NCBI RefSeq assembly: GCF_018691265.1
Contig: NW_024881296.1
Location: 13,113,427-13,177,426 of the forward strand
Reading direction: 5' to 3'
From: Tyto alba
Taxonomy: Eukaryota; Chordata; Aves; Strigiformes; Tytonidae
DNA length: 64,000 nt
Positions 48,918 to 61,274 of this stretch are shown here, one piece after another (position 1 is the stretch's first letter; every line of letters starts with the position of its first letter). The notes under the pieces are model-generated. The model ran no database searches. It saw only the letters and a program-made list of their open reading frames with translations, and was not told the DNA's origin. Both the position numbers and the translations under genes were made by a program.

Positions 48918-51417
48918 TAAATCAGCAGCCAATTTGAAAGTGTCTATGCTGAACACATAGTACTGAATGCACAGTCCTGAACGCAAAGGTGTATCCATTT
49001 GGCTATTTTTAAGCCAGGTGAGGTAAAGCAAGGAGCATACACTTGCTGGCCTGTGTTTATCACTTTGTAATTGCCCAACTATTTACCAAATTCTTGGTTA
49101 TATTTCCCATACTGCAGTAGTGCCTCCTGGCAGAGCTAGTCCTTAGATGTTCTTCCCCTCTCTAAATATGTTTACAAAAGTTGCAGTCATACAAAAATCA
49201 CATGCATACGTCCTCTTACTCCATTACCGGAGTCTGAATTTCTGATCTTACCCAAACAAGAAACACTTAAGTCTTTTATTTCATAGTCTATATGTAATGT
49301 TGTAAAGTACCTATTGTCAAATATTCACTTTTCTTAAGAGTCTCTTTCCTTTAAAGGCATAGGTAGTACAGCATTTGGAAACAGGCTAGTGTCACCTCAT
49401 TTTCCTACTTTCTCTGAGACACAGATTCTAGAAAGTTTGTTTACTTGTTGCCAAGTGTCAGCCAGGACTTAAGTTTCCTTGAAGTGGCTTCTTGTAAACA
49501 CAACCCACCGCAGAAACTGTCTGTAAAAATCAAAGAAACGCCAAAGGCATAATTGACTTTCATCCTCATTTGGACTCCCATTCTGTAACACATTGGGTAT
49601 CTTTTCTACTCAAAGTCTGAAAGACCAAGCAGTACCATCACTACCACATACCTTGCAGGAAACTCAATCAGCAGGGATTAATGGCTGATAGAACATCAAA
49701 TACACAGAGGAAGAGAACTGCCAAGCACCAAGATGCCATTTCTGCACTCACTTATTAGACAAAGAACATCTTTAAAAGTCATGTAAAGATTTAATGAGCT
49801 GAGCAAACTGAGCAACACCACCAGATGAAATGGACAGCCTGATAAATCAGCATATGCAAGCAAACTTCGCAACGTTAAATTGTCCTACATTAGAAGTCAG
49901 TACTGATTTAGGATTATTTTATTAATTTGAGAAGTAACTGGCTATATTCAGATTTTAATAGAACTTCTAATCTGATCAACTACATAAAAGCAAATTCTAA
50001 TAAACCATAAAATTAAAAAAAAAAATAAAAATAGTACCAATTAATGGCAGAAAAAGAGGTCAAATAAGCATTTCCCTTCTAACTTAAAATTTTGCACAAA
50101 AAGTTGAGAATATCAGTATTTTCTGATCTGCTGCGGTATCATCTATAATCTCATGTAACATTAACAGCAGAACTCTAAACATATAAGCAAATCAAGCGTT
50201 CCACTGTTTGCTACACTTTACCTTTTTCAGGAAATAAAAACATCCAGTCTTCACACTCACCTGACCATATTAACTGCAAGCCTGGCTTCTGACACTGGCA
50301 AGACAATGGAAACTATAATCAAGAATAAGATCATTAATCACCTGGATGAATAAAATCTAGAAGGATAGAGCCAGCACAGCTCCTGTGAAAGGACAGCCTA
50401 ACTTGCCCAAGTTCTATGAGGGTGTCAACACACATATAAATAAAAGGGATTTACTGAGCATAACGTAATTGTGGAAAGGCTAAATTAAGCTAACTGCCAG
50501 GGACTGGAAGAAAGACCATGTTATGGCCTGATAGCCAGGTAAAGGATAAAGAAGAAAAAATAAGGTATAATAGTTGCTTTCCAGAACAGAGAAAGGTGAT
50601 GGCAGCCTCTGAGGATCACTGGCCATTAGCTTTATTCACCATCTCTATCAATATTCAGCAGAACGGAATATACACTGAAACCCCCTAAAACTGTAAATGA
50701 AACAGCTTTGTTTAGCCCCTCAATCCTGATACATAAACCTGTACTGAGCTGTACTGCCATGACCCCATGTTAAAGAGGTATTAAAGCATGGAGAAGCCAT
50801 ACAGAACATTTTTAGCTAGTAAGAGAGGAAGAATTGTTTCTGTTGCTTTCTGCAGTAAGTTGTTGGAAAAAGATGCTGGCCATTCAAATCTTGTCAGATT
50901 TCCATAGAAGCACAAACAGCATGTTTTGAGCAAGGCACTGACCCTAACACTACAGATACTCTTTTGCAAAGAAGGTACCATCATGCAACACAATGTCATG
51001 TGTTCTCTCAAGACATTGCTTCCATAGAAATACACAGTCAACACTTTTCTTTGGCATAAAAATTTGTATTTCTGAGCAAATCTTTACTGTGGTATTCTAT
51101 TTCAGGATGGTAATTTTTTAATTATTAATGGAATGTAATTCCAAACAGCTATGCCACCATATTAGATCAGCTATAGCAGAATATTTTAGGCCAGCCTTCT
51201 GTCAAAAACAACATGAATCTATTCATTAGAAAATACAGGATTATCTCTGAAGTAAGAAGAATTCACAAAAGGGGAGACAGTTACCAAAATCTGACATCTG
51301 GACTACATACAACACAGACCTAATAACACTGACCAAAAATTTGAACGTCACCATAGTACTAATAGCCCAATAAGTTAAGTAAGGGATGTTGGTTTTTCTA
51401 CTGGTATATGCGCTAAC

Positions 51418-51456
51418 TATATATATACACACACACACACATATATATATACACAC
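51418..51456. repeat. Compound (TA)n(CA)n(TA)n microsatellite
   Basis: TATATATA, then about six CA units, then TATATATATA and a short CACAC form an uninterrupted alternating purine-pyrimidine tract. Confidence 0.95.
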
Positions 51457-53562
51457 TTCAGTATTTAAAATCCACAATAATATTCACTTTAATTGAGATA
51501 AGACTTAGCAGAACTACTGAACCAGCTGACCTTTCCTCTCTGATACAGAGCAGCAATCTGTGCCCTCGAAAGCCATCCTTACCCTGCCTGGGTACCTCAG
51601 ACCCTCGTTGTAAAGGCTCAGCCAAGGTCAGAGGGTAAATCAGCACTATAGCAAACTGTGACCTCAAATCCTGGTGAGGCCACGCTGCCCCTCAGCAGGC
51701 AATCCAGGAATTAGATATTGTGTACATCATTACCCATCCTCCGGCTCACCCAGCACTTCTCACACAGACAAAAGCTGCATCCAACAACATTTACTACTAC
51801 ATGTTGGGAAACGAGAGTATAGAATTACACTTCACAGTATAAAGCCTCAAACATTAATTTTATATATAATAAGATTGCTAAAATGCTAAAATCAATGTCA
51901 AGCACGACCAATTTTTAAAAATTTGTGTTCCTGTACTGCCATCTAAAGATCAGAGTGAAAAAAATGTGACTTTTATCTTCAGTCCTGGAAATAAGCGGTA
52001 ATGGTTATTCCAATACCTGGCTTTGAACAAAAAATCACAGTCCGTATTAAAAAAAAAAAAAAAGCAGATTCATTAAACAGTTTGACTCCACATCCTATTT
52101 CAGCAGTACTTCACCATTTTTTAAATTTCCATATATTATAAGAAAAAAAAAAAAAAAACCTATGTGTGGATATAGGTATCACTCACTAATTTAACAAATT
52201 CTGCTGAATAAGACACTGACTTTAAGTAGATGAATGAAAGTCAGCTTGCACAGTCTTCATCTATAAACTCTGTCTGTCACAGTACATTTTGCAATGGAAG
52301 ATAGATAAGTGGAAAATTACTTTTAACTTATTTGACTTTTTTAACTGATACCACTATTTAGAACAAAAATTTTCAAAAATGCATAATTTTTCATGATATA
52401 TCAGTTGGTAATGCCACTATTTTTCCCCAACAAACCTTGCCCTGGTTACACTTTTATACCCAAACGCTGCAGATTCATTTTCATTCCACCTGTTGCTGCA
52501 CTCAGGCTGTGTTCTGAAGCCTGCAACCTCTCACAACCTGAAGTTGAAAAGATACAGGCAGCCACTACGCCGAAAGACTCTGATGTCACGAGTCACGACG
52601 TCACAGATACATTAGCTAAAAATCTTTTTTGGTTTTGCTTGCTTAATATGCTGAAGTTAAATGCAAGTGTGTCCTGGAACACACTGTCAGACCCGGGAAA
52701 ATGAGGATCACGTTTTAACTTCTTTAAACAGAAACTGAGGTGCCCTGTAAGGACACAAAGCAAAACATTGGGAATGTTTCAATAAACACACCGTCAAATA
52801 TTAAAAAAAAAAAATTAAAAAAAAGGCAAAAGCTAGCAGTACCGAATGGTCTCTCTTCAAGCCCTGGTAATTATATATGGTTTTGGATTACCTACCGGTA
52901 TGGTTCAGGTATTAATACACAGATCACCTACAAACAGGTCTGTAACAATCTATCTTGCTGGAAAATTGCTGAAGGTTAGGAAACAGTTATGTTTGTTTGG
53001 TGGTTTTTGTTTTGTTTTGTTTTTATAAACAGACACAGAAAGCTACTGCGGGTTTCTCAGTTTCCACTTGCAAGGATTTGGGGCAAGACGACGGGCATTT
53101 ATTCAACGCGTGTCTCAAAGCCACGCGCTCCTCGCCCCGGATAACCTCGCGCGGGTGGAAGCAAACTCCGCCGCCTCCCGCGGCCCGTTTCCTGCAGGCG
53201 GCTGCCGCCCGCCCACAGCGCAGCGTGGGCACCGTCCCACGGGCAGTCTCCTCGCGGGGCTACAGCGGACGAGAACCGTCTCCCCACCACGACGGGCAGT
53301 TCCGAGGAGCCCCGGGCGCAAGTCGCAACAGTGACCCCGTTACCCCACCCCCGCCCGGGTCAGCCCTTCTCCCTCAGAACCGACCCAGCAGCGCTCAGCC
53401 GCTCCGCCCGCCGCCACAGCGGAGGCTCCGGCCTCCACCCGCCACCGGCGCCCCTCAGGCGAGCGGGACACGCGCCCGCCCCGGCCCTGCCCCGCCTCGG
53501 CGGAAGGGGCGGTGCTAGCCGGGCGAAGAGGTTGCGGCGTCTTCCCCCCCCCCCCCCGGTAC

Positions 53563-53726
53563 CTGCGCAGGCAGCGCTCGCAGACGCCGCCCAGCTGCTC
53601 CTTGGCGAGGACGTAGGCGAAGGGCTCGGCGCGGTAGAGTAGCTCGCCGGGCCGCACCCGGCGGCGGGAGCGGAGGCCGCTGCCCTTGCCCGGGCTGGGG
53701 AACCTCTCCAGCGCCGCCGGCTCCAT
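53563..53726 (-). CDS. SMYD3: SMYD3 coding exon 1 (SET and MYND domain lysine methyltransferase), partial gene
   Basis: SMYD3 methylates lysines on proteins, including MAP3K2 and reported histone targets, using S-adenosylmethionine. Reading right to left, the first in-frame ATG (53726-53724) sits in a strong context (A at -3, G at +4) and starts MEPAALERF. The exon encodes 54 residues plus two bases and ends at a donor read as CGCAG|GTACC. Visible family features are the N-terminal SET segment with the glycine-rich cofactor loop GKGSGL at residues 13-18, the block RPGELLYR at 25-32, and VCERCL, whose Cys49 and Cys52 are the first zinc ligands of the MYND finger. The MEP start, RPGELL and GVCERCL favour SMYD3 over its paralogue SMYD2, although SPGKG at the loop is SMYD2-like. 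The tandem TFB2M neighbour supports SMYD3. The remaining exons lie beyond the left edge. An in-frame extension upstream would need a GTG start and is not believed. Confidence 0.93.
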
Positions 53727-53781
53727 CCTCCCTCCCGCCTGCACCGCCACGGAGGGAGCGCGGGGCGGCCCCACCCGCCGG

Positions 53782-53787
53782 CACGTG
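53782..53787. promoter_or_regulatory. E-box CACGTG in the SMYD3 promoter/5' UTR
   Basis: A palindromic CACGTG followed by AC (CACGTGAC, a USF/MYC-type site) lies 56 bases upstream of the SMYD3 ATG and 20 bases downstream of the YY1 element on the SMYD3 strand. Function is inferred from motif and position only. Confidence 0.5.
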
Positions 53788-53806
53788 ACGCGCCTCTGCC
53801 GCCGCC

Positions 53807-53817
53807 GCCGCCATCTT
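53807..53817 (-). promoter_or_regulatory. YY1 / TISU-type element AAGATGGCGGC
   Basis: Read on the SMYD3 strand, the sequence is an exact AAGATGGCGGC, the core YY1 site usually found just downstream of transcription starts. It also matches 11 of 12 positions of the TISU consensus SAASATGGCGGC, which couples transcription start and translation start in genes with very short 5' UTRs. Its ATG (53814-53812) is out of frame with the SMYD3 ATG, 88 bases downstream. Confidence 0.75.
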
Positions 53818-53930
53818 AACTCAGGGCCGGGGCCGCCCGCGCCCCTCAGGGGCTGAGCGTGGGCGCGTCCGTACCGTGTTGCTCCTGGCCGGCGGCAGCG
53901 GGGTGGCCCTTTGCCCCAAGTGGGTAGGTC

Positions 53931-56900
53931 GACGATACGTTTTCATTAACATATCAGTCACCCTGTGATGCTAAACGAAGGGGTTACCAATGTTTCTAGG
54001 GCCAATAACAAGTAGGGAGCGTGCTGGGGTTTTCCCGCTGATTTTGTGGGCTGGTTGGTTTGTTTTTAAAGGGAATGAGGCGGTTGGAAACTGTACGTCT
54101 TGTGAACAACGAGGCTGGGGACCGTTCTGGCACGCTCCCTGCAGCAGCCCCAGTCCAAGCTCAGAGGAAACCAGCTGCCACATAAGCCCTGTGGAGTGCC
54201 ATTAGTGCTTCATTTCCATACCGACCCAGCCTCAACACTGACACGGAAGCGGAAAAAACACGTGCAAAAATAAAAGTGGCATGAGGACACGTGGAGGTTG
54301 CATACCCACAGCATTGTATGCCAAGAAGTGAATTTCCACAGGCCCCTGCTGTGCAGAGGTGAGGGACCTCTTTCTTGTCCCAAATCTGGCTTCTTCACCT
54401 GGTGTGCAAAGAGCCAGTCAACACACTGATTTGAGATACTTGTCTTTATGTCTAGTCTGCAGAGTAGGGTGCTGGCCACCTAGCACCAGCCAGCACCCCG
54501 AACACATCAGTCCTTTTTTATAATAACAAAATGCAGCTGATTGATTGGTATTCTCAAACTTCCTTATCTACCTCTCACCCACCCTCATCACGCATATGCG
54601 TTTTATCTCGTGTAGAAAACATTTGGGGAGGCCCCTAATTAGCATGCTCATGGTTCATAAGTGGGTGTGTATTTTAGTGTTATTATTACCTAAGGTTACT
54701 AGAAGATACAGTCCCATCTTAACTTTATTCCAAAATCGGGCACGTAAAACTGCAGAACAGAAATTTACAGCCTTCTTACCCCAGGAGTTTCTGTGTGTCT
54801 TTGTTAGAGATTAGGTATGTTCCAAGGTTTCAGTGCGACCAAGGTCAGATACTCTCCCACAAACCTCCATAGTTGCTCAGTTTAGAACCTTTGAAACTCT
54901 TAACCCTGTTCTTTTGACATTGTCCTCAGTCCCAGCCCAGGGCCGTGTCCTCCAAGGGGCCGCAGGGGACCAGAAGGCCCTGGAAGCTGGGCAAGCTGAT
55001 GCATCCTTCAGTGTACCGCGGAGGGAAAATCGTACTCATTCTGTACTGACAGCCAAGGGTTTGTCAGCAACTTGTCTTCACTGGTGAGACACCGAAACCC
55101 ACACAGAGAAGTCAGATCTCAGACCGGGTCTTCACTGTATGTAAACCCATTTGTTGCAGAAGATGACACACTTGTTGGTTCATTATCTTGATCAAAATAT
55201 TAAACGGTTTGGTTCACAAAGGAGGAGATACGATAATGTTGCTGTCGAACAGCATCCCCAAACAGGACATTTTACTTATGAGCTAGCATCCAGACATATT
55301 TCTGGATCTCACTGCTTGGCATCCGAGCTCTGGCACTGTGTATCACTGGGAATGCACCCCATAGACCAGCTGCTTTTTGTCAGAGCCATCAGTTAGAGGC
55401 ACCAGATAAATGACAGGGGAGAAGCAGAACACTTTCAAGATTAACTAAGAGCACCACTCTGAAATGATGATGCTCAAAGCCCATGAGATGATAGGTGCTT
55501 TCCGTATGGATATATGTGACTTTCATTCATTTATGAGATTCCTTACACACCTGATGCAGGCTAAACTGCAGACTTAGTTTGTTTTTCCTTACTATGCCTA
55601 TAGAGGGAGTTAAGGCTCACAGTTCGGAGTGTTGTGTCGTCCTGTCAAAGAACACTGAGAGACAGCATTAACAGTTCTGCAAACAGCTTTTAATCTTTAA
55701 AACAGACTCGGTTTTGTTCTCAGTAATGATTATTTCAGAGTGCAGCTGTTTTCATCCAAGTTGCAACAGGGTAATCAGAAATGGCAATATGCATATCCAA
55801 AATCCTGCTTATTGGGAAGAACCGAGGTACATCAAGCCACAGGATTCCCACAGAAAAATATATTTTGACATTCACTTAAATCCTGCAGTGACATAATTCA
55901 TCACCAAAAGAACTGACAGAAATCTGTCTGTCAGTTAAATGGTTATGCACATTACTATGCTTATCTTTAGTTCTCCTAGCAAATTTTTAAAGTGTTCAAT
56001 TACAAGTGATATTTTGAGATGCTCGAGAATTATCCTTGTTCGTTATTAAAATATTAAACGACTACCTCTGTATTTAGCTTGTATGCTTTACTTCTTCACC
56101 TATTTAATCTTCTCTTTCCCCATTTCTGCTGTTTTACTGAGTTTCTAAGCAACCATTGCCCAAAATCTGTGACATATGCAAACCTAGGAATAACAGAAGT
56201 TAATGTCAATCTCTCTTAGGTGGCTAAAGTTAAGAGATGAATGGTCAAACAATATAGAAAAAGCATGAACTTACAGCCCTACCCATTTGAGAACCTCAAA
56301 AAGTGCACTCAGGGAAGAGCTGATACGAATATACAGTACCAGATGTAGCTTTCATTATTTCCTCGGTTTTCCAAGTCAGGTGTTCCCACATGTCCCATAA
56401 CACAACAAAATATCACAAAGTACAAAAATGTGTCTGAGGGGCAATTCAGCACAGTCTTCAAGTAATGGAGATCAACTGAGTGCCCAGCTCAGGTGTTTTG
56501 GGGAATAACAGTCTGAATTTTCAGAAAAGCATAATGATATCATGGCTATATATTCCAATAAGTGATCATTTAGCCCTTGACTATATTTAGTTGAATTAAT
56601 TCCTGTTATTAGTATGGGGGTTTTATATGACCAAGTTATCCACTGACCTAGACAGGTCAGACTTCCCAGCAGCTATTTGAAATGCATGACACATTCTGGA
56701 CAGAAGCAGCTGTCAAGGCATGTAATGGAGGCACTTTTGTGGGAAATACCACTTAATTGTGGCTGGTGCTGCTGAATTAGTCAGACTTCCTTACTGGTAG
56801 TAGATGAGACAATGTAGTGGAAACTTAGCTCTTCTGTCTCAAGACAGCGTGTTTTATAACATAAATTTCCAGAAAGAATTGCAGTAATAATCAAAATTCT

Positions 56901-59900
56901 GATCTTTAGACATAAACATGCGATACCCTTTCCAACCAACACAGAAAAAAAAAAATAATATTTTTGGGGGGAGCATAATATGGCTCAAAACACAAAATGT
57001 TAAATTTTGGATTAGTATAAAATACGTGTCACTAAAACATAGGTATCAAATAATTAGTGGAAAGCTTGTAAGCACAAATAAGATTTTTTTATGAACAAAT
57101 AGGAAGCTCTTGAAGAGGTCTCTTCACTTTTAGTGTTGGTGTGCTGGTTCAAAAATTATTCTAGAATATAAAATTTAAAAACTGCAGAAGCATTTTAAGC
57201 ACAAATTCATAACAGATTTCACTCATAGTTACATAGATTTTACCTGTTGATTTTTTACTACGAATTTTACAAAAGCTTTCTTTTATTTGAGTCTTGACTG
57301 CCTCAAACACATTATTTTCCTTCAGCTGGCAGAAAGACTCTTTAGAAGTTCACCAGCATGATTTCTTAGCTGTTTGTCTATTTGGTGTTTCATCAGTAGG
57401 ATCAATTACATTGTGTTAAAGACTTGCTTACATTATGAGTAACTGACTGTTCCACTTGGTGTATCCTAACTACCCCTAATTTCCCTTGGGCTTCCTATGC
57501 TTGCTGCTTGTTGTGTTCTACCAGCTGGGGACAGCCAGTGTGTCTGTTTTTAGCTGTGACACGTTAAACTCCATACACAAGGAAAGATGCAATAGCTATT
57601 GAGCAAGGATACAATGTGAGTGAATAAACATCTCCCACTGACTTGTTGTCCTTTCTGGAAAAGTTACTGGTTATTTTCATTTCTTCAGTGTTTACAGAAG
57701 GTACAGCTTTGCTAATTGAAGGCTTGCAAAGCCTCAACCTACAGCCTCATACATTTCATTTAATCTGCCAGAATAATTAACCCCACTTATTTCTCAGGAA
57801 GACTCAGGTTCTTCCTATCACACTCGCACATCTTAAACTACCCGACACAATCTGTTTCTCAAATTTTATATTGGTATTTTCTATCAACATTTTCATTATT
57901 ACCTGCAAGGCTAAGTTGTAATTATTAAAATGTCCAATGCTGAACAAGCCTTGACGCCAGTACATACACGTTCCACTTTAACAACCCTTTATCACATCAT
58001 CTACTGTGTTAATTAGTACAAGGTCACAAACCTTGTACCTTCTTGTGGATCAAAAGTGAACAAACTATAGAATACAGCCTGACTGATCTAATTCCTTATG
58101 GCAAAATTCCTCATTAACTGAGCATCTAAGGACCAAGTTTCATTCTGGTTTTCTTTGCTATGATTTTAATATAGTCAAGTAGTAAAACTTCAGGCCATTG
58201 CCATCGCAGTCATGTGATTTTCTTTTATGGGCAGATGAAAGGCACAAATGATGGGGGCCATTAGAAAAGACTTAGCACCTCTGAAGTTACAATCACTATA
58301 CAAACTTTGATATATTGGTGCTTTAATATGGCATCCCAAAAGCAATTTTCTTGGTAGCTCCTCTAAGAAACAGTATTTGAGGAGTGGGAGCAATACTTAA
58401 GATTTCTACTTGATAGATAACATATATGGTTCAATGTTTTAGAGGTTCATTAATTAAATCGGCCTTGGGGGAAGAAAAAAAAAAAAAAAGATACCACAAC
58501 CTGGAAATTGAAATATGCTGTACTGTGGACCTTCTGTTATGTTGTATGCATGTGGTAACATTCAGCTCATCCAAGATAACAAAGACAGGGAAACACAGGA
58601 AGAAATAAATCTGCCCGAAAGCTTGCAGCTAATTAATGTAATTTTTAAAAATCTATTACTTTATATCTCATATAGAAATAGCGTTATAACACAAAACTGT
58701 GTAAAAAAAAAAAAAAAACACCACTAAATTTTGCAATATTTTAAAATGCTTGTACTAATTTAAAAATATTTTTTATTACTTACTGTATCTGGCACAGTAA
58801 CTCAGAAATTACTGCATTTTCAGAAATGGGAAACTTTGCTATCCCACCATGATAGAAAGGTAGTTCCTGTAAAGCTTTTGGTCTCAAAGTTAGCATTAAG
58901 ATCTTCTATTCTGAAAAGGTCTGGCATTTTAAATTTTGAGTGAATTTGCAGTTTTGTCTTTGAATAGCATTTTTGAGGGTTACTAACCTGTAAATACTAA
59001 CCTGAATTTAAATACTGTTTTCCTAGTTGCAAGTTCTGTCTTTGCACTTACATGAATCAAAAATAACCAGAGATGGCTCAATTTTCCATCATGTCGAGGA
59101 ATACAACAAAAGCAGGCACGCAAAGGAAAGGAACACAAGTAGTACAGGGTTGGTTAAAAATCGTAACAAAAATGCATGGGAAGCCTTTATGTACAATTTG
59201 AAATTTCAGTGGAAGTTTCCATTCAACAGAAGCTGTAAACTTCCAGCAGTAAGAAGTACTGAGTGGATAGCATCAATTAATCAAATACATAGGCCTAGTT
59301 CAATTTCGCTCCCCCCTCTTTATTCACATACACCAGTAATTTTCACTTTTTTCCCCATCTCTTCCATCAATACCAAAACCATTTGTATGATGACAGCCAT
59401 TGTTCTCTTCATTTCACATTTGTGATCAGGGCTTAATGGCAGAGTTCTGGTTAGCATTAAATCTCTTAATTTCAAGTCCCCAGTTACACAATATTCCCTC
59501 CACTTACGGACTTTTACCTTGAGAGTCTCTGCATTGGCTTAGTAAATGCTCTTTTCCAACAGCATCAAAAAAATCACAGCAAATAATTCTTTTTTTTCCA
59601 GTTAATGTCTGAAATGTTTTCAGCAACACAGTTAAAGAAGTTTGATGTAGAAAGTGGTGGTCTTATATTTTAAACACTGAATACTTTTCCTGGTATGTTG
59701 CTGTGAAACATCTTGTTGCAACAAGAGCAAAGTATCCGATTTGAGGTGGTGGGAATCAGCCCAGGAGACAAGACCGCTACCATCTACTGAGATTGAAAAA
59801 AAAGGTGGAATTGATTCTGTTAATGCAAGTTTGCATTCATGGTCAATTTATAACTAGAGTTATCTGAAATAGTAAGATAGTAAACAGAAACCCTCAAATC

Positions 59901-61149
59901 TTCATGGCCTACACCAGAACAGCAGTAATGCTCCAAGACAGAATGCAAATGAAACCTTTGCCTTTCCAGCAGTTTCATCAAAACATTACAAAGGCTTATC
60001 AGCAGCTTAAACATAGCTGCAGCCTAGCTAGCAGAGTGAACCGAGGCTGCTCAAAGTCAGTTTTGCTTCTGCAGCAGGAACTGCAGGAGGAAGATAGAGA
60101 TGATGGCTTGTTACATCTATACCTCACACCATGCTTAAGAAATACAAATCTGTGTTTGCATTGTTTTGGTCAGTGCTGTTTTCCAAAGCACGAAGATAGC
60201 TCAGCCTTTACCAAAAAGGCATTTTATTAATTATTAGCTCTGCTAATAAAAAAAAATAAAAAACAAACAAAAAAAATAAAAAATAAATGTATTTTTGGCC
60301 ACAGCTCTGCCCAGAGGAGACGGTGATAAAACACAGAACCAGTACAGCCTGGCAGCACTATTGGACAACAGAAGTTACACAGTAAGACACAACGAGAAAC
60401 TAGGAACAGGTTGCATTATAGAGTCCTATAGCTAAAGAGAGAATTTTAATAGCATATGGTTTAAAAGTGATTTTGTACATATAATACACATTAAACAAAT
60501 ACATATTGAGAAAGGTTGCAGGGAGTGATTTCTTTTTTCCCCAAACTTTATGCAGCACTGAATGTTCAGGTGACTTTTAGACATAAAATAAATCCTATAT
60601 ACATATAGGTGTTCACATTTTGTAAACTAGAACCGATAGCCTAGTGCTCTTTACAAATTTTCAAAAGAAAGAACTGTTACAACTTTTTTACTTCCGATAT
60701 AACAATCTTTAGTCAAAAAACCCCTAACTCTCTGTTGATGTTTTATCATGCCGTCATTACATTGTCGTCTATTAACCAACCACTATTGATTTATTAATAA
60801 TTATGTTGACTTTAGACTGCAAGGTTTTTAGATCAGGAGACAATGTAATGTATTTAGTTGTTGTAAAGACCTGTGTATTTTGGGAATCTGTGAAAGGGCA
60901 TTCAGAACACTGAGCACTGAAAGAAAACCCACACAAATAATTATATTTGGTCTGTTATTTTTTTCAAATATTGTAAATATACAGCAGTGTAACAAAAAGT
61001 TCTGTTTAAGTGGTACATCCAAAAGCAGCAGGTCACTAATACACTCCTAGAAAAGATGCAAAGTTTGTCCATTCTAGATAGGATTGTGATCAAATAATTG
61101 TGACTCTTATTTTTCATCCTGTGTAGAAGGGCTCTTGTTACTTGCTAAA
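53931..61149. other. SMYD3-TFB2M intergenic region with unplaced TFB2M 3' UTR end
   Basis: About 7.2 kb between the SMYD3 CpG island and the TFB2M 3' end. It is mostly AT-rich. A GC-richer segment at 54930-55083 is bounded by splice-like sites on the plus strand and is discussed as a finding. An A-rich tract lies at about 60246-60288. The longest open frame (132 residues, 59027-59425, plus strand) has no recognised family resemblance. Confidence 0.6.
55911..55936. repeat. Perfect 9-bp hairpin with 8-base loop
   Basis: AACTGACAG at 55911-55919 pairs exactly with CTGTCAGTT at 55928-55936, in the SMYD3-TFB2M intergenic region. It is isolated, with no other hallmark of an RNA gene or transposon. 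Confidence 0.85.
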
Positions 61150-61155
61150 TTTATT
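61150..61155 (-). other. Candidate TFB2M polyadenylation signal
   Basis: An AATAAA on the minus strand (TTTATT on the plus strand) lies about 120 bases past the TFB2M stop. Further minus-strand AATAAA hexamers lie at 60790-60795 and 60223-60228. Which one is used cannot be decided from sequence, so the 3' UTR length is open between roughly 0.13 and 1.1 kb. Confidence 0.35.
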
Positions 61156-61274
61156 TTCCTGTTCGGACAGGAAATCATCTAGCTAACAGTATCTCTGATT
61201 TGACTGAAATAATTTCTTATCAAAGTAATCTTCCAGAAGCAAAGGTGATCTTCCAAAAGACAGAAACTTTAGAT

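Larger units (their letters stand above)
47773..53089. other. SMYD3 intron 1 sequence, no gene seen
   Basis: AT-rich intron holding the 33-bp tandem repeat, TAA and TA/CA microsatellites, and several A runs (for example about 52048 and 52142). No exon or transposon recognised. It leads into the CpG island. Confidence 0.6.
53090..53930. promoter_or_regulatory. CpG island covering the SMYD3 promoter and exon 1
   Basis: The base composition switches abruptly from AT-rich intron to very GC- and CpG-rich sequence from about 53090 to about 53930 and then back. SMYD3 exon 1 lies in its right half. The island includes GC boxes such as GGGGCGG at 53507-53513 and a 14-base C run ending at 53557 just inside the intron. 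This is the only CpG island in the window and marks the SMYD3 5' end. CpG-island promoters are often divergent, so transcription to the right is possible. Confidence 0.9.

Noticed and set aside
52997..53518. 173-residue plus-strand frame across the CpG island
   Set aside because: It is an Arg/Pro/Ala-rich shadow of CpG-island composition opposite the start of SMYD3 intron 1, with a non-coding-looking residue mix.
1..53562. SMYD3 exon 2 (rest of the MYND finger)
   Set aside because: Minus-strand codon patterns for CSQC and KYC were looked for and not found, so exon 2 is judged to lie left of the window.
53340..53774. 144-residue minus-strand frame containing SMYD3 exon 1
   Set aside because: Only 53726-53563 is coding. 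The upstream extension begins at GTG, and the part left of 53563 reads through the splice donor into the intron.
59027..59425. 132-residue plus-strand frame in the intergenic region
   Set aside because: The first codon is not ATG, there is no family resemblance, and it is AT-rich and isolated.
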